The position numbers were made by a program, and so were the translations under genes. 64,000 nucleotides of DNA from CAYRHJ01 sp964424105 (GTDB lineage Bacteria; Planctomycetota; Phycisphaerae; UBA1845): assembly GCA_964424105.1 (NCBI GenBank), contig CAYRHJ010000024.1, forward strand, positions 1 through 64,000. The letters are read 5' to 3'. Each line of letters opens with the position of its first letter. Within the stretch, counting starts at the first letter, position 1. The notes under the pieces were generated by a model. The model made no database searches, had not been told where the DNA came from, and saw only the letters and a program-made list of their open reading frames with translations. Below, in pieces: positions 1 through 8,886 of this stretch.

Positions 1-44
1 CGCCGGGTCGAGGTCGGCTTGGCAGTTGACCGCTTCTTGGCCAT
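1..44 (-). CDS. Possible start of a gene running off the left edge
   Basis: On the minus strand an ATG at 44 opens the frame M-A-K-K-R-S-T-A-K-P-T-S-T-R and continues past the window edge. The basic, lysine-rich beginning is typical of a real N-terminus. It would lie downstream of ftsK in the same direction. No convincing Shine-Dalgarno sequence precedes it and only 14 codons are visible, so neither the product nor the start can be confirmed. Confidence 0.3.
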   Translation of the reverse strand, partial: MAKKRSTAKPTSTR

Positions 45-202
45 GGCGTCGGAGTTTACGCGACGAGTTGTCGCCACGCCATTCCTCGCACGCTCCTGCC
101 CCGAACCTAAACCCAGATATCCGACGTGCAATCGCCTCCCGCTAGCCGCATCTCATGCGCCCGCTGGCCAGCCCCAGCTCCGCACGGCGAGCGCATCTCT
201 AC

Positions 203-362
203 GAGCCGCGAGCGCAAAGCGAGCGGTCCGGCGCGCTCCGTCACTCCGGCGCAGGCCGGACTCCAGGCAGTGTGATTCTGGATTCCGGCGAAAGCCGGAA
301 TCCAGTCCGTCGCCCGTGTTTCACCCACCCCTTTACGAGCCGCGAGCGCGAAGCGAGCGGTC
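203..362. repeat. Dispersed palindromic repeats downstream of ftsK
   Basis: Two copies of a 26-nt repeat (GAGCCGCGAGCG, then CRAAGCGAGCGGTC) lie at 203-228 and 337-362. They bracket a second family, an ATTCCGGC/GCCGGAAT palindrome around 280-303. The first recurs at 13808, 33015, 55425 and 55541, and a variant (core GACCGTCAGGGAGCGGTC) at 12074, 15793, 32967, 33340 and 55481. The rest of 45-409 shows no gene. Confidence 0.85.
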
Positions 363-409
363 CTCAATCTCGAATCTTCTTCCAATTCGCGACGCTGCAC
401 ACAAACCCT

Positions 410-3088
410 CTAAACCGATGTACCACCCTGAATCGAAGCAACGGAATCGTCGTCCTCTTGTTCGCCCTCAATCACCGCGACGTCATCCGTATCAACCGCT
501 TCGTCATGCCGGGCCTCACTCGCCCGCATCCCCACCCGTTCAGCCTCCTGCTCCTCCTCCGCCTCCTCCGTCACCATCTGTTGTCGAATCGTCTGCCACT
601 CCGACATGGTCATCACCACTTCGCGAGCCTGCGAACCCTTGTAATCACCCACCACGCCCGCGTCGGCCATTTGATCGATCAGCCTGGCCGCACGGGAATA
701 CCCCACCATCAAACGCCTTTGCAGCAGGCTCACGCTCCCGCGCCCAGTCTCCAGAATGATCTTGACCGCCTCATCGAACAGCGGATCGCGTTCCGTGTTG
801 CTGAAGCTACCGCGCGTCGCGCGAACCAACTCCGGATGAAAATCAGGACGGCCCTGCGTATCCAGGTAGGCCAGCACGCCGTGCATCTCCTTGTCTTCCA
901 CGTACGTACCCTGAGCGCGAACCGGCTTGTGGGCGCCCGGTGGAATGAACAGCATGTCCCCTTCGCCCATCAGGACCTCAGCCCCGTTCTGATCCAAAAC
1001 GATCCGCGAATCCATCCGCGACGCGACGCGAAACGCGCATCGACAAGGAAGATTGGACTTGATCAAGCCCGTCACCACTCTCGCCTCGGGACGCTGCGTC
1101 GCTACAATGATGTGAATCCCCACGGCTCGCGATTTCTGAGCCAGCCTCGACAGATGATGCTCCACCTCTTTCGCCGACATCATCATCAGGTCCGCCAATT
1201 CATCGATGATAATCACAATGTAGGGCAGGTGAATCGGAATCTGTCTCCGCTCCGAATCGCTCGTTGGTTGAAATCGACGAAGAATCTCTTCGTCACCCAG
1301 ACGATTGTAGGCTTTGACGTTTCGCACTCGCGCTTCGGCCAATATCGCGTACCGCTCCTCCATCTTCGCGACCGCCCATTCAAGCACCTGCTCAGCCTTC
1401 AAGGCATCCGTAATGATCGGCGCCATCAAATGCGGAATGTCCTTGAAATGATTCAATTCCACCATCTTCGGGTCGATCAAGACCAGCTTCACCGCGTCAG
1501 GCCGACGACACATCAAAATGCTCATAATAATGGCATTGATGGCCACGCTCTTCCCGCTGCCCGTCGTGCCCGCGATCAGCAGATGCGGCATGTCGGCGAG
1601 GTCGAGCACCAGCGCGTTGCCCGAAGCATCCTTGCCCAGGAGCAGTGGCACCGCCATGTCGCGGACCTTGTCCCCGCCCGCCATCATCAACGTCCGCAAG
1701 CGAACGATTTCCTTGTCGATGTTGGGGACTTCCACGCCGATCGTGTTCTTGCCGGGTATCGGCGACACGATGCGCACCGCGGGGGCCTTCATGGCACGGG
1801 CGATGTCGTTGGCCAGCGATGCAATGCGGCTCACCTTGATGCCCGGCGAGAGTTCCAGCTCAAACATCGTGATGACAGGCCCCGTGTCGATTTCCACCAC
1901 GCGGGCGTCAACGCGAAATTCCGCCAGGCACTGTTCCAAAATCTTGGCCTTCGCTCGCAACTGTGACTCTTGGGCGGCAGTGAACTTCCTTTCATACGGC
2001 GTCAGAAGAGACAATGGCGGCAGCTTCCACCGCCCCAATCGCTTGCTGTACGCAGCTCCCGCCGGCAACATCTCGTGGTCCCCATCGCTCGACGCGTCGC
2101 GAACACTCGCTGGCTGCCGAGATTGCGTCGGCGGTTTGGGAACATCAGCCGCAACCGGCTGCTTATGGGTTCGATCAACCGCTTGATCTGCCGATTCCGC
2201 CAATCCTCGCTTCGCCGTCGGTGGTGGCACAGGAACTTTCGTATCTGCCACCGGTGTTTCCGCTTCCGCGGGCAATGGCGTGTTTTCAAAAATGGTGGCC
2301 GATTCAAACGATACGGCCCGTTGTCGCTTCGCACTCTCTTGTCCGGTGTTGATTCGCAATTCCGCCGCCGATGCCGCCGGTTCAACGACCGCGTTCCCGC
2401 CGTCGCTCACCCCGCTTCCCTCGGCCACGACTGCCAAAGTCGGCCGTCGGCGGCCTAGCATTTCACCCGCCGCTTTCAATCGCCCCGGGACTGCAAACAG
2501 CGATTGCGCAAACCGCGGCAACTTCAACATCCAACCCTCCGCTGTGAACAATAGGCTTACAATGATGCAGTAGCCCAGCACGAGCACCGTTCCCAGCCCT
2601 GAAAAATGCGTTGAAAGCAGATTGCCCAGTGCCGCGCCGATTAAACCCCCCTCCCCGAATGGAAGCGTCTGAACGCCAGGTGCAGAGGTCAAATGGACGG
2701 ATGCTGACGTGCACGCTGTCAACAACGACAAGCCAATGATCCGTTGCCAGGGGTGAATGATCCGCCCGCGCGACAGCCACAAAATTGAAGCACAGGTTGC
2801 AAAAAATACCAGTGGATAACTTCCATCGCCCAGCGCGAAACGCAGATAAAAGGCAACATAGGCCCCGACCTGACCACAGGCGTTCACTGTCGGTTGATTG
2901 TGGGGATACTGATGCGGGCTTGGCCAATCGCCCGCGTCAAACGTCAGAATCGACCCGCATACAAACATGCAGACCAAGACGGCTGTGACCCGCCAACCGG
3001 CGTTTCTCCCCGATTCGTTCTTCTCTCGGTTATTCACAACGTTAGTTCTTATGGGCCAATGGTTAACAGCCGCAAGCGTTGCCAACAC
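410..3088 (-). CDS. ftsK: DNA translocase FtsK/SpoIIIE
   Basis: An 892-residue septal DNA pump that moves chromosome ends through the closing septum and activates dimer resolution. The N-terminal 200 residues hold about four membrane segments. A low-complexity linker (about 210-350) follows, then the motor with Walker A GTTGSGKSVA near residue 510, the IDELADLMM Walker B region and ATQRPEARVVTGLIKSN. The last 120 residues contain the winged-helix gamma domain (GRGSVSLLQRRLMVGYSRAA), which reads oriented chromosomal sequences. Length and order match the family, with a short linker. The start used is GTG; a second GTG about 16 codons in (VVNNREK) is an alternative. It faces the same way as the Tad-type genes upstream but is separated from them by 239 bp. 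Confidence 0.97.
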   Translation of the reverse strand: MLATLAAVNHWPIRTNVVNNREKNESGRNAGWRVTAVLVCMFVCGSILTFDAGDWPSPHQYPHNQPTVNACGQVGAYVAFYLRFALGDGSYPLVFFATCASILWLSRGRIIHPWQRIIGLSLLTACTSASVHLTSAPGVQTLPFGEGGLIGAALGNLLSTHFSGLGTVLVLGYCIIVSLLFTAEGWMLKLPRFAQSLFAVPGRLKAAGEMLGRRRPTLAVVAEGSGVSDGGNAVVEPAASAAELRINTGQESAKRQRAVSFESATIFENTPLPAEAETPVADTKVPVPPPTAKRGLAESADQAVDRTHKQPVAADVPKPPTQSRQPASVRDASSDGDHEMLPAGAAYSKRLGRWKLPPLSLLTPYERKFTAAQESQLRAKAKILEQCLAEFRVDARVVEIDTGPVITMFELELSPGIKVSRIASLANDIARAMKAPAVRIVSPIPGKNTIGVEVPNIDKEIVRLRTLMMAGGDKVRDMAVPLLLGKDASGNALVLDLADMPHLLIAGTTGSGKSVAINAIIMSILMCRRPDAVKLVLIDPKMVELNHFKDIPHLMAPIITDALKAEQVLEWAVAKMEERYAILAEARVRNVKAYNRLGDEEILRRFQPTSDSERRQIPIHLPYIVIIIDELADLMMMSAKEVEHHLSRLAQKSRAVGIHIIVATQRPEARVVTGLIKSNLPCRCAFRVASRMDSRIVLDQNGAEVLMGEGDMLFIPPGAHKPVRAQGTYVEDKEMHGVLAYLDTQGRPDFHPELVRATRGSFSNTERDPLFDEAVKIILETGRGSVSLLQRRLMVGYSRAARLIDQMADAGVVGDYKGSQAREVVMTMSEWQTIRQQMVTEEAEEEQEAERVGMRASEARHDEAVDTDDVAVIEGEQEDDDSVASIQGGTSV

Positions 3089-3327
3089 TGAAAACGACGC
3101 CTCATATTGTTATCGGGCGTCGAATGGCTGGCGCTGGAACCTTCTGAATTCGTGACGAACAATTAAGTCAGCATTATTTTAAGTTGGCCCGATATTCGAT
3201 TCGATGGCTCCGAAAAGTCTTTTGCCCGCCTTTACATGCTTGTCCTCCGTGTGGCGCGGACAATACGTTGTTAGACTTCGTTGGCCGCGGTGACGGTTCG
3301 GTGGTCAAACGGTGGACAACCGCGCGG

Positions 3328-4839
3328 TCATCGGTTCGAAACGGCATGCAGAATGGTATGCAGAATCTGATAATCAAGCAGATCCACGTCGCTATCGGCG
3401 TCGAGATCGGCGGCTTGACAATCAGCTCGCGGAGCTAGCCCGGCCCCACCGCAGCACTTACCTAAAATGGCCAGATCGTCGTAATCGACGTCTTCGTCAC
3501 CATCCAAATCGCCGCGAATGCTATGCGGGGAATTGATTCCGATTGGCGATCTTCCGGCGATCTTCACATTGGCTGGGACAGACAGCGGCGGACCCACCTG
3601 AAACGCGGTTGGCGATGCCGACTGTTCTGGAAATCTCAATGCGGGGCGAAGCTCGACCTCGCCCGTGAAAGCACTGGCTGATGGTTCTGCGGGCGGCTGA
3701 TTCGGGTCTTGTTGGTCGTCTGTCTCGACGACGTCAGTCGTGTCCAGCCAAACCTCGGCTAGGCGGTCGGCCTCGTCATCTTCGATCGATTCGGTCGCAA
3801 CAAGTTCCGCATCCATCGGAACGTTTTCAAGCCCACCATTCGCCGGCGTCAATTGGTTGGCCACGAACTCAGCATCCGTCATACCGGCCTCAATGCCGCC
3901 AACCGCCGGCGTCAATTGGTTGGCCACGAACTCAGCATCCGTCATGCCGGCCTCAACGCCGCCATTCGCCGGCGACAGCGGGGTGTTAACGATAACGTCC
4001 GGCGAAGAATCAACCAGGCGGACGATTGGTTTGGGAGCCGAATCGCGGGTGTCGGACTTGGATTGGTCGTTGGCGCGGAGCTGATTCTGAAGACTTGCGA
4101 GTTGTTGACGGGCGGCTTCGAATTCGGGGTTCAGGGCCAGCACGCGCAGAAAAGTGTCGCGCGCTTCGATGTGCCGACGGTGCATGCGATAGGCTAGGCC
4201 AAGATTGTAATGGGCATCGCTCTCCGGTAGCACGCGCCGATATTGATCCAGCGCTTCGTCATATCGCTCCTGTCCACACAGAGCCAACCCCAGATTGGTT
4301 ATCGCCTGCCGGTCACGAGGATCGAGCTTCAGCGCCCGCAACAGCTCCTGCTCCGCTTCCGACCATCGCTTTTGCAGAATGAATCCGAAGGCCAGGTTAT
4401 TTCTGATGGATGCGTTGTTGGGGCTTAATTGCACGGCCCGACGCAGGGCATTTTCCGCGTCCGCGTGTCGGCCTAGGAGGCCCTGCAAGATCCCCATGCG
4501 GTGATAACTATCAACGTGTTTGGGGTCCGCAGCCACGATGGCTTCGTATTGTTTGACGGCGTCCTCGAATTGATGGGTCGACTCGAACAGTCTGGCTGCG
4601 GCGAAACGGGTGGCAACCTCAATCTTGGGCTCGGGGGCGTCCTTGGCTTGTGCTTCCTCGGCGTCGCTGATGTTGTTGTATTGTGGCCCGCGGGCGGCGG
4701 CGGGGAGTGGATTTCGATCTTCCAATTGGCAACCGCAGGGAATCGCCAGAAACCACGCCAATCCCATCACGACCAGCAGCAACGTCCCCGGGGAGTTCAA
4801 CTTCCTTTTACGATCCAGCAGATGTTCTTTGTCAAGCAT
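3328..4839 (-). CDS. TPR lipoprotein (TadD-like) with C-terminal dockerin-type repeats
   Basis: The start chosen at 4839 gives a lipoprotein signal peptide ending at the lipobox IPCGC, so the protein should be lipid-anchored. TPR units follow (about residues 60-230; motifs such as DPKHVDSYHRMGILQGLLGR and NNASIRNNLAFGFILQKRW), then an acidic linker with a 21-residue tandem repeat (core ANGGVEAGMTDAEF). At the end are two calcium-loop dockerin motifs, DLDGDEDVDYDDLAILG and DLDADSDVDLLDYQIL. It is the third gene after a secretin and a CpaD-like lipoprotein, the position where Tad clusters carry TadD, a TPR pilotin-like protein. The dockerin tail is not usual for TadD; it is seen on many planctomycete secreted proteins. 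The TadD role is inference. Confidence 0.82.
   Translation of the reverse strand: MLDKEHLLDRKRKLNSPGTLLLVVMGLAWFLAIPCGCQLEDRNPLPAAARGPQYNNISDAEEAQAKDAPEPKIEVATRFAAARLFESTHQFEDAVKQYEAIVAADPKHVDSYHRMGILQGLLGRHADAENALRRAVQLSPNNASIRNNLAFGFILQKRWSEAEQELLRALKLDPRDRQAITNLGLALCGQERYDEALDQYRRVLPESDAHYNLGLAYRMHRRHIEARDTFLRVLALNPEFEAARQQLASLQNQLRANDQSKSDTRDSAPKPIVRLVDSSPDVIVNTPLSPANGGVEAGMTDAEFVANQLTPAVGGIEAGMTDAEFVANQLTPANGGLENVPMDAELVATESIEDDEADRLAEVWLDTTDVVETDDQQDPNQPPAEPSASAFTGEVELRPALRFPEQSASPTAFQVGPPLSVPANVKIAGRSPIGINSPHSIRGDLDGDEDVDYDDLAILGKCCGGAGLAPRADCQAADLDADSDVDLLDYQILHTILHAVSNR
3841..3966. repeat. 63-bp tandem repeat inside the TPR lipoprotein gene
   Basis: Two near-identical 63-bp units (3841-3903 and 3904-3966) begin CGCCGGCGTCAATTGGTTGG, with a degenerate third unit on each side. 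They encode 21-residue repeats in frame, so copy number can change without breaking the gene. The few differences, mostly synonymous, suggest recent duplication. Confidence 0.9.
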
Positions 4840-4906
4840 CCGGCACCCCTCACGTCTCCGGCCTCGATGCGGAATGATGTCAGCGAGACGCAAGGCCGGG
4901 CCACTA

Positions 4907-5410
4907 TCACTCCGACGACGACGGCGGCGCCGCGCCCGCAGTCTGGGTCACTCCGATTGCGCGCCGGCGTGCGGCCACCGCGTCGGTGGCGGACATCCCT
5001 CGGCCTCCGGACATGCCCTCGACGATTTCAACCTTGGCCATATCAAGGTCCAGATCCGAAAGGTAGCGCCCGACCTCAGCGAGGCGGGCAACGTTCGCAT
5101 CTTTGTCGGTCGAATGCGTTTCGTAGCGCACGGTTCCACCGTATTTTTCGAGAATCACAGCCAAGCGATCCAACCTCCGCACGCCGAGGTCATTCAAATG
5201 GCTCGTGTGGGGCACAAAATGAATGTCTGCGACTGACATATCGTAGGCGACTGCATTTTCGACCATCGGATCGTGAAAACGATGCATGGCCGTCGGATTG
5301 AATGGTGCCTGCAACATCTTCTCTTCCGGCTTTTTCATATCATCGCAGCCGCCGCCGAGGAACATCGCGACAACCGCGAGACCGCACCACTTTCCCATTG
5401 CTTTCTGCAT
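4907..5410 (-). CDS. CpaD-like / OmpA-fold-like lipoprotein of the Tad cluster
   Basis: The start at 5410 (M-Q-K-A-M) has GAGGA about ten bases upstream and gives a signal peptide ending at LGGGC, a lipobox. The mature part of about 145 residues contains DIHFVPHTSHLNDLGVRRLD and a later region ending ARRRAIG. These recall CpaD pilus-assembly lipoproteins and the peptidoglycan-binding OmpA fold: a phrase before a Leu-x-x-Leu helix, then paired Arg near the end. It lies 51 bases after the secretin gene on the same strand, where Tad loci place CpaD. The assignment rests on context plus weak similarity, so the function is probable rather than shown. Confidence 0.7.
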   Translation of the reverse strand: MQKAMGKWCGLAVVAMFLGGGCDDMKKPEEKMLQAPFNPTAMHRFHDPMVENAVAYDMSVADIHFVPHTSHLNDLGVRRLDRLAVILEKYGGTVRYETHSTDKDANVARLAEVGRYLSDLDLDMAKVEIVEGMSGGRGMSATDAVAARRRAIGVTQTAGAAPPSSSE

Positions 5411-5461
5411 CGTGCCAGTCCTCACACAAACTACCAACGGTGTTCCACGCGCGCGTCACCA

Positions 5462-7123
5462 TCAGTGCCGCGCCGGCGCGGGAACAACAAAACCCCAGGG
5501 GCCATGAATGGACAGACGTTCGGGCTCCGACGGTTGCACCGACAAACCATCCGCGGAAAGGTCAGACCCGTTCGATGAATCCAGGTCACTGTCTTCGACG
5601 GGCATCTCCCCTTCCAAGGCGCCGAGCAAATAGATATCCAGCTCGCTGGGATCGTAGAAATCGGCGCCGGGGAGACTGGGAATCTGGCCCGGATGCATGG
5701 GGGCGACGATTTCGGGCGTCACCAGGATAATCAATTCCGTCCGCGATCGCTGAAAATTGACCGAACGAAACAATGCGCCCAAGACCGGCAGATCGCCTAT
5801 TCCGGGAACGCGCGACGCGATCCCGCGCACCTCATCTCGCAACAATCCTGCGATGGCGATGGTCGCACCGCTGGCCACCTCAACCGTTGTTTGGGCTTTA
5901 CGGGTGGTGATGGCCGGCACAAATCCGCTGGGGGTCACAATACCGCCGGTCTCATCTCGCGCGCTGACTTCGGGGCTTACGAATAGTCGAATCCGCTGGT
6001 GCGGCAGAACCAGCGGAGTGAAGGCCAAGGTTACGCCGAATTCACGATACTCGATGGTGATGGCACCAGCCGCCTGCCCGCTCTGGGGAATGGGAACCGG
6101 GAATTCACCACCGGCCAGGAAATTGGCTGATTCTCCGCTGACCGCAACCAGCGTCGGCTCGGCCAGAATCCGCAACAGGGAATTGTCCGCCAAGGCACGG
6201 ATGAACAACTGAAGTTGGGCTCGCGGAAACCCGAACGTCAGCGTTGAGTTTGTTCCCAGCGCGTTGGATGACGTCAGAAAGGGAATCGTTCCCCGAACGT
6301 CGATGTTGGGAGCGGCTGTGATGCCGAACGGATTGACGTTGCCGATCTGGCTGACGGTGAACATGTCGCGAACGTTTTCGCCGGCCAGAAATCCATTGAT
6401 TCCAAGCTCGCGGATGGCGGAGCGGCTCACCTCCGCAACGACGCATTTGAGCATCACCTGCTGTTCACCCGCGGTGCGAAGCTGATTCTGAACTTCGACG
6501 CCGGATTGGCTGGCCAGTCGCGAAAGGTATAAACCCGCCACCTGGGCAATCCGTTCGGACGCTTCCGCGCTGCTGACCGTGCCGATCAGCAAAACGTTGC
6601 CCATGATGGATATAGCCCGGGCGTCCGATTGCGGATCAATGTCCTTAATGGTGTTGTTCAGGAGCTCGAGATCAAGCTCCACGACGACCTCGAAAACGTG
6701 TCGCTGGCCGGCATCGGTCCAAACCACAACCTGGGTCATGCCGTAGTCTTCGCCGGTGATCAGAAGCTGTGTGGCCGTCGGTGCCTCGACACGGACGATG
6801 TCCTGCCCCGTGACGTCGATGCGCGAGGCTGGTATGGACAGCTCGACGATGACGCTTCGATTTCGGGGCACTTTCACTTGCTGCGATCGTTCCGTGGCTT
6901 GACGAACGGTCGCCCGAAACTCCGGCTCGCCGCCGACGGCAGGATCCTGTGCCCAAATCGGCTGAACAAAGGCGGCGATCATGGCAACGACGATAGAAAA
7001 AATCGCCGCTTTCGAAGAGCCAATAAAAACAGTGCCGCTGAAAAACGACTGTCTTGAACCGATATGGATGATTTCGGCATGGGCCGATGGGCCGCAGCCT
7101 CCCACGCGCGAATGACCGAGCAT
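5462..7123 (-). CDS. Type II/III secretin, CpaC/RcpA (Tad pilus) type
   Basis: Forms the outer-membrane ring through which a Tad pilus or secreted substrate passes. The N-terminus has a hydrophobic signal segment ending near IWAQ. A pilus-secretin N-domain follows (SVIVELSIPASRIDVTGQD), then a BON-like region (SIMGNVLLIGTVSSAEASERI). The secretin domain carries VMLKCVVAEVSRSAIRELG, LAEPTLVAVSGESANFLAGG with EFPVP, and the late VPGIGDLPVLGALFRS and RTELIILVTPEIV signatures. I prefer the ATG at 7123 because GGAGA lies nine bases upstream; a GTG at 7195 is in frame. No CpaB, ATPase, platform or Flp pilin gene is in the window, so this is an isolated outer-membrane part. The Asp/Ser-rich tail after the last signature is about 70 residues. 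Confidence 0.93.
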   Translation of the reverse strand: MLGHSRVGGCGPSAHAEIIHIGSRQSFFSGTVFIGSSKAAIFSIVVAMIAAFVQPIWAQDPAVGGEPEFRATVRQATERSQQVKVPRNRSVIVELSIPASRIDVTGQDIVRVEAPTATQLLITGEDYGMTQVVVWTDAGQRHVFEVVVELDLELLNNTIKDIDPQSDARAISIMGNVLLIGTVSSAEASERIAQVAGLYLSRLASQSGVEVQNQLRTAGEQQVMLKCVVAEVSRSAIRELGINGFLAGENVRDMFTVSQIGNVNPFGITAAPNIDVRGTIPFLTSSNALGTNSTLTFGFPRAQLQLFIRALADNSLLRILAEPTLVAVSGESANFLAGGEFPVPIPQSGQAAGAITIEYREFGVTLAFTPLVLPHQRIRLFVSPEVSARDETGGIVTPSGFVPAITTRKAQTTVEVASGATIAIAGLLRDEVRGIASRVPGIGDLPVLGALFRSVNFQRSRTELIILVTPEIVAPMHPGQIPSLPGADFYDPSELDIYLLGALEGEMPVEDSDLDSSNGSDLSADGLSVQPSEPERLSIHGPWGFVVPAPARH

Positions 7124-7690
7124 GTTTCGTGTTCTCCACCCCGCCGCCGTTGGCGCCGGTATTCCGCTCGTCGTGGCGCTTGGATCGTGCACCACTGCAC
7201 TGAAAGCGAACCGCCATCAGAAACCCGGACACGATTGTGCAGCGCCAGCGTCGACCGAGAATTCAAACGGCAAATCCGCCGTCATGGGCGTTCGCCCCAC
7301 GCGCATTCTTGACCGCTCGGCGAAACGTATGCCAGCTAAGTCCAATCGTCAAGGATTCTTCCGCAAAGAATCCACAGACAATTTTCCTATTGCATGATCG
7401 GCTGCATTCGATTCGGTTCATCACCGAATATTGCACGATGTGACCAGGTTCTCAGAAACTGTAAATTGCGTAATATTGGAAAAATGGGGCAATTTCGGGT
7501 GCGGGGGCATGGGTTTGACGTTGAATGAAAAGGCAGGATCGTCGCATTAAACCCGCTGTGTCGAACGCAATCGGAAATATGGTCCGTGGGCTGATGTGTT
7601 GGGACCGCAGGCGTCAAATGACGCGGGACTATTCGCTGGAACGTACACAATCGACCCATCAAGAAAGTGCGTCAGAACGTGGACGGCTTC
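7124..7690. other. 567-bp non-coding stretch upstream of the secretin gene
   Basis: No convincing gene on either strand. A small hairpin (GGATTC/GAATCC arms) sits near 7354-7375. On the minus strand TTGACG near 7344 and TACGTT 17 bases further on make a weak promoter candidate for the secretin operon. The 7420-7560 part is A+T-rich for this genome. Confidence 0.5.
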
Positions 7691-7727
7691 AAAAAATGGG
7701 GGTGCCGAATAGATCATTCAGCACCCC
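7691..7727 (-). terminator. Rho-independent terminator after the C-anchored secreted protein
   Basis: On the minus strand GGGGTGC pairs with GCACCCC across a 15-nt loop and is followed by CATTTTTT. It begins 44 bases past the stop codon at 7772 and separates that gene from the secretin operon. Confidence 0.8.
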
Positions 7728-7771
7728 GATCACTCAACACGGCAAGCGGATGGACGGGTCCTATCGATCGA

Positions 7772-8602
7772 TCAAACTATTACTTTCCTCAGCAAAATGG
7801 CGGTTCCAGCGCCAATCATCAACCAAACCAGCAGGTGCGCGGACGCCTCCGTACCGACGGGGACGATAGCCGGCACGTCCACACTGATATCATCAACCAA
7901 CATGGTGATGACATTCCCGGTGCCCTCGCCTCGGTAACAGAACCTGAAATTTTCAGGATCGCCGGTCAAGCTGATGGGCAGGGACACCGTCGCCCCGCCA
8001 TTGGCTCGACCGCGAACCACGCTCTCGGCGAAATCAACGGAAAGTTCCAGTTGCATCCAGTCGCCGACGCCCGTTGGGGAGGCTAAGGGAAACAGGGCGG
8101 TGGATGCGGCGGGCCCACCGATTCCGGTGACTACCAGATTGCCGCCGGTGTCCGTAAACTCGATGCCCCAGGCGTTGGCGAATCCGGCGTCGAAATGCTG
8201 AATGGTGAAGCGCGGTTTCGTTGCCCCGCCACCGGGCGGCGTGGTTTCCAGCTTGACGTAGAATCGCCACCGATATCGCTCAACGCCCGGCGCGACGATG
8301 CTTCCGCTGTAAAAGCGGTTCTGAACGTCGGTAGCATCAATGTCATTGACACGCACCCATCGAGACGAACTCAAGCCTGCAATGGGGCCGCCGTCATCGG
8401 CACCGACGATCGTGAAGTCGGTCTGGGTAATGCTTGTATTGACGATGATCCAATCGGTCAGCAAGTCGACGCTGTCGCCCACACCGAGGCTTTCGAAGTC
8501 CTCAACGGTGCCCAGGGCGTTCAATTGGGCCGTTGCCGGCAGGGCCAAGGAGGCACCGGCAAGAATGACCAAGCACTTCAATCCACAAACTCGAGACATC
8601 AT
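7772..8602 (-). CDS. Secreted protein with C-terminal membrane anchor, function unknown
   Basis: About 276 residues. The start at 8602 is set by AAGGAGGT just upstream of a double ATG. A signal peptide ends near ALPATAQ. The mature part begins LNALGTVEDFESLGVGDSVD and reads as a beta-rich lectin/jelly-roll-like domain (RWRFYVKLETTPPGGGAT, WMQLELSVDF, VDDISVDVP), the pattern of many planctomycete extracellular proteins. The last 25 residues are a hydrophobic helix ending in RKV-I-V, resembling sorting tails but without the PEP motif. It is monocistronic, with a terminator behind it. I do not recognise the family; carbohydrate binding is possible but not shown. Confidence 0.72.
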   Translation of the reverse strand: MMSRVCGLKCLVILAGASLALPATAQLNALGTVEDFESLGVGDSVDLLTDWIIVNTSITQTDFTIVGADDGGPIAGLSSSRWVRVNDIDATDVQNRFYSGSIVAPGVERYRWRFYVKLETTPPGGGATKPRFTIQHFDAGFANAWGIEFTDTGGNLVVTGIGGPAASTALFPLASPTGVGDWMQLELSVDFAESVVRGRANGGATVSLPISLTGDPENFRFCYRGEGTGNVITMLVDDISVDVPAIVPVGTEASAHLLVWLMIGAGTAILLRKVIV

Positions 8603-8804
8603 CCACCTCCTTCGTTTCACGACCGATTGTTCCAAGCGGCGACGCTGTCGCTGAACGGCCGTACCAGATCCATATGATATTCAAACGATTCGCCCATCGG
8701 GCGATGGCTGACTGTTTTCATGCCGTTTTCGGCGACATGCCTCAATGACCATGTCTTCCATCCGAATCACATTGCAAAACCACTGCCAACCCGCAACGCT
8801 TGTC

Positions 8805-8833
8805 TTGCTGTGGCGGAGGTCCGTGCTTATAGA
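8805..8833 (+). promoter_or_regulatory. Candidate promoter of hemB
   Basis: TTGCTG (8805-8810) and TATAGA (8828-8833) are separated by 17 bases and lie 53 bases before the hemB start. Matches to consensus are 3/6 and 4/6, so this is a modest candidate. Confidence 0.35.
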
Positions 8834-8886
8834 TGTCTGGGCCAAAAGGGTTTGCGCAATTTCTTGCAGGAAAGTGAAATATCGAG

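Noticed and set aside
155..1966. Long plus-strand frame of about 600 codons across ftsK
   Set aside because: It is the reverse of ftsK, full of His, Arg and Pro with no recognisable motifs.
7772..8602. PEP-CTERM sorting tail on the C-anchored protein
   Set aside because: The tail has a hydrophobic helix and basic end but no Pro-Glu-Pro motif.
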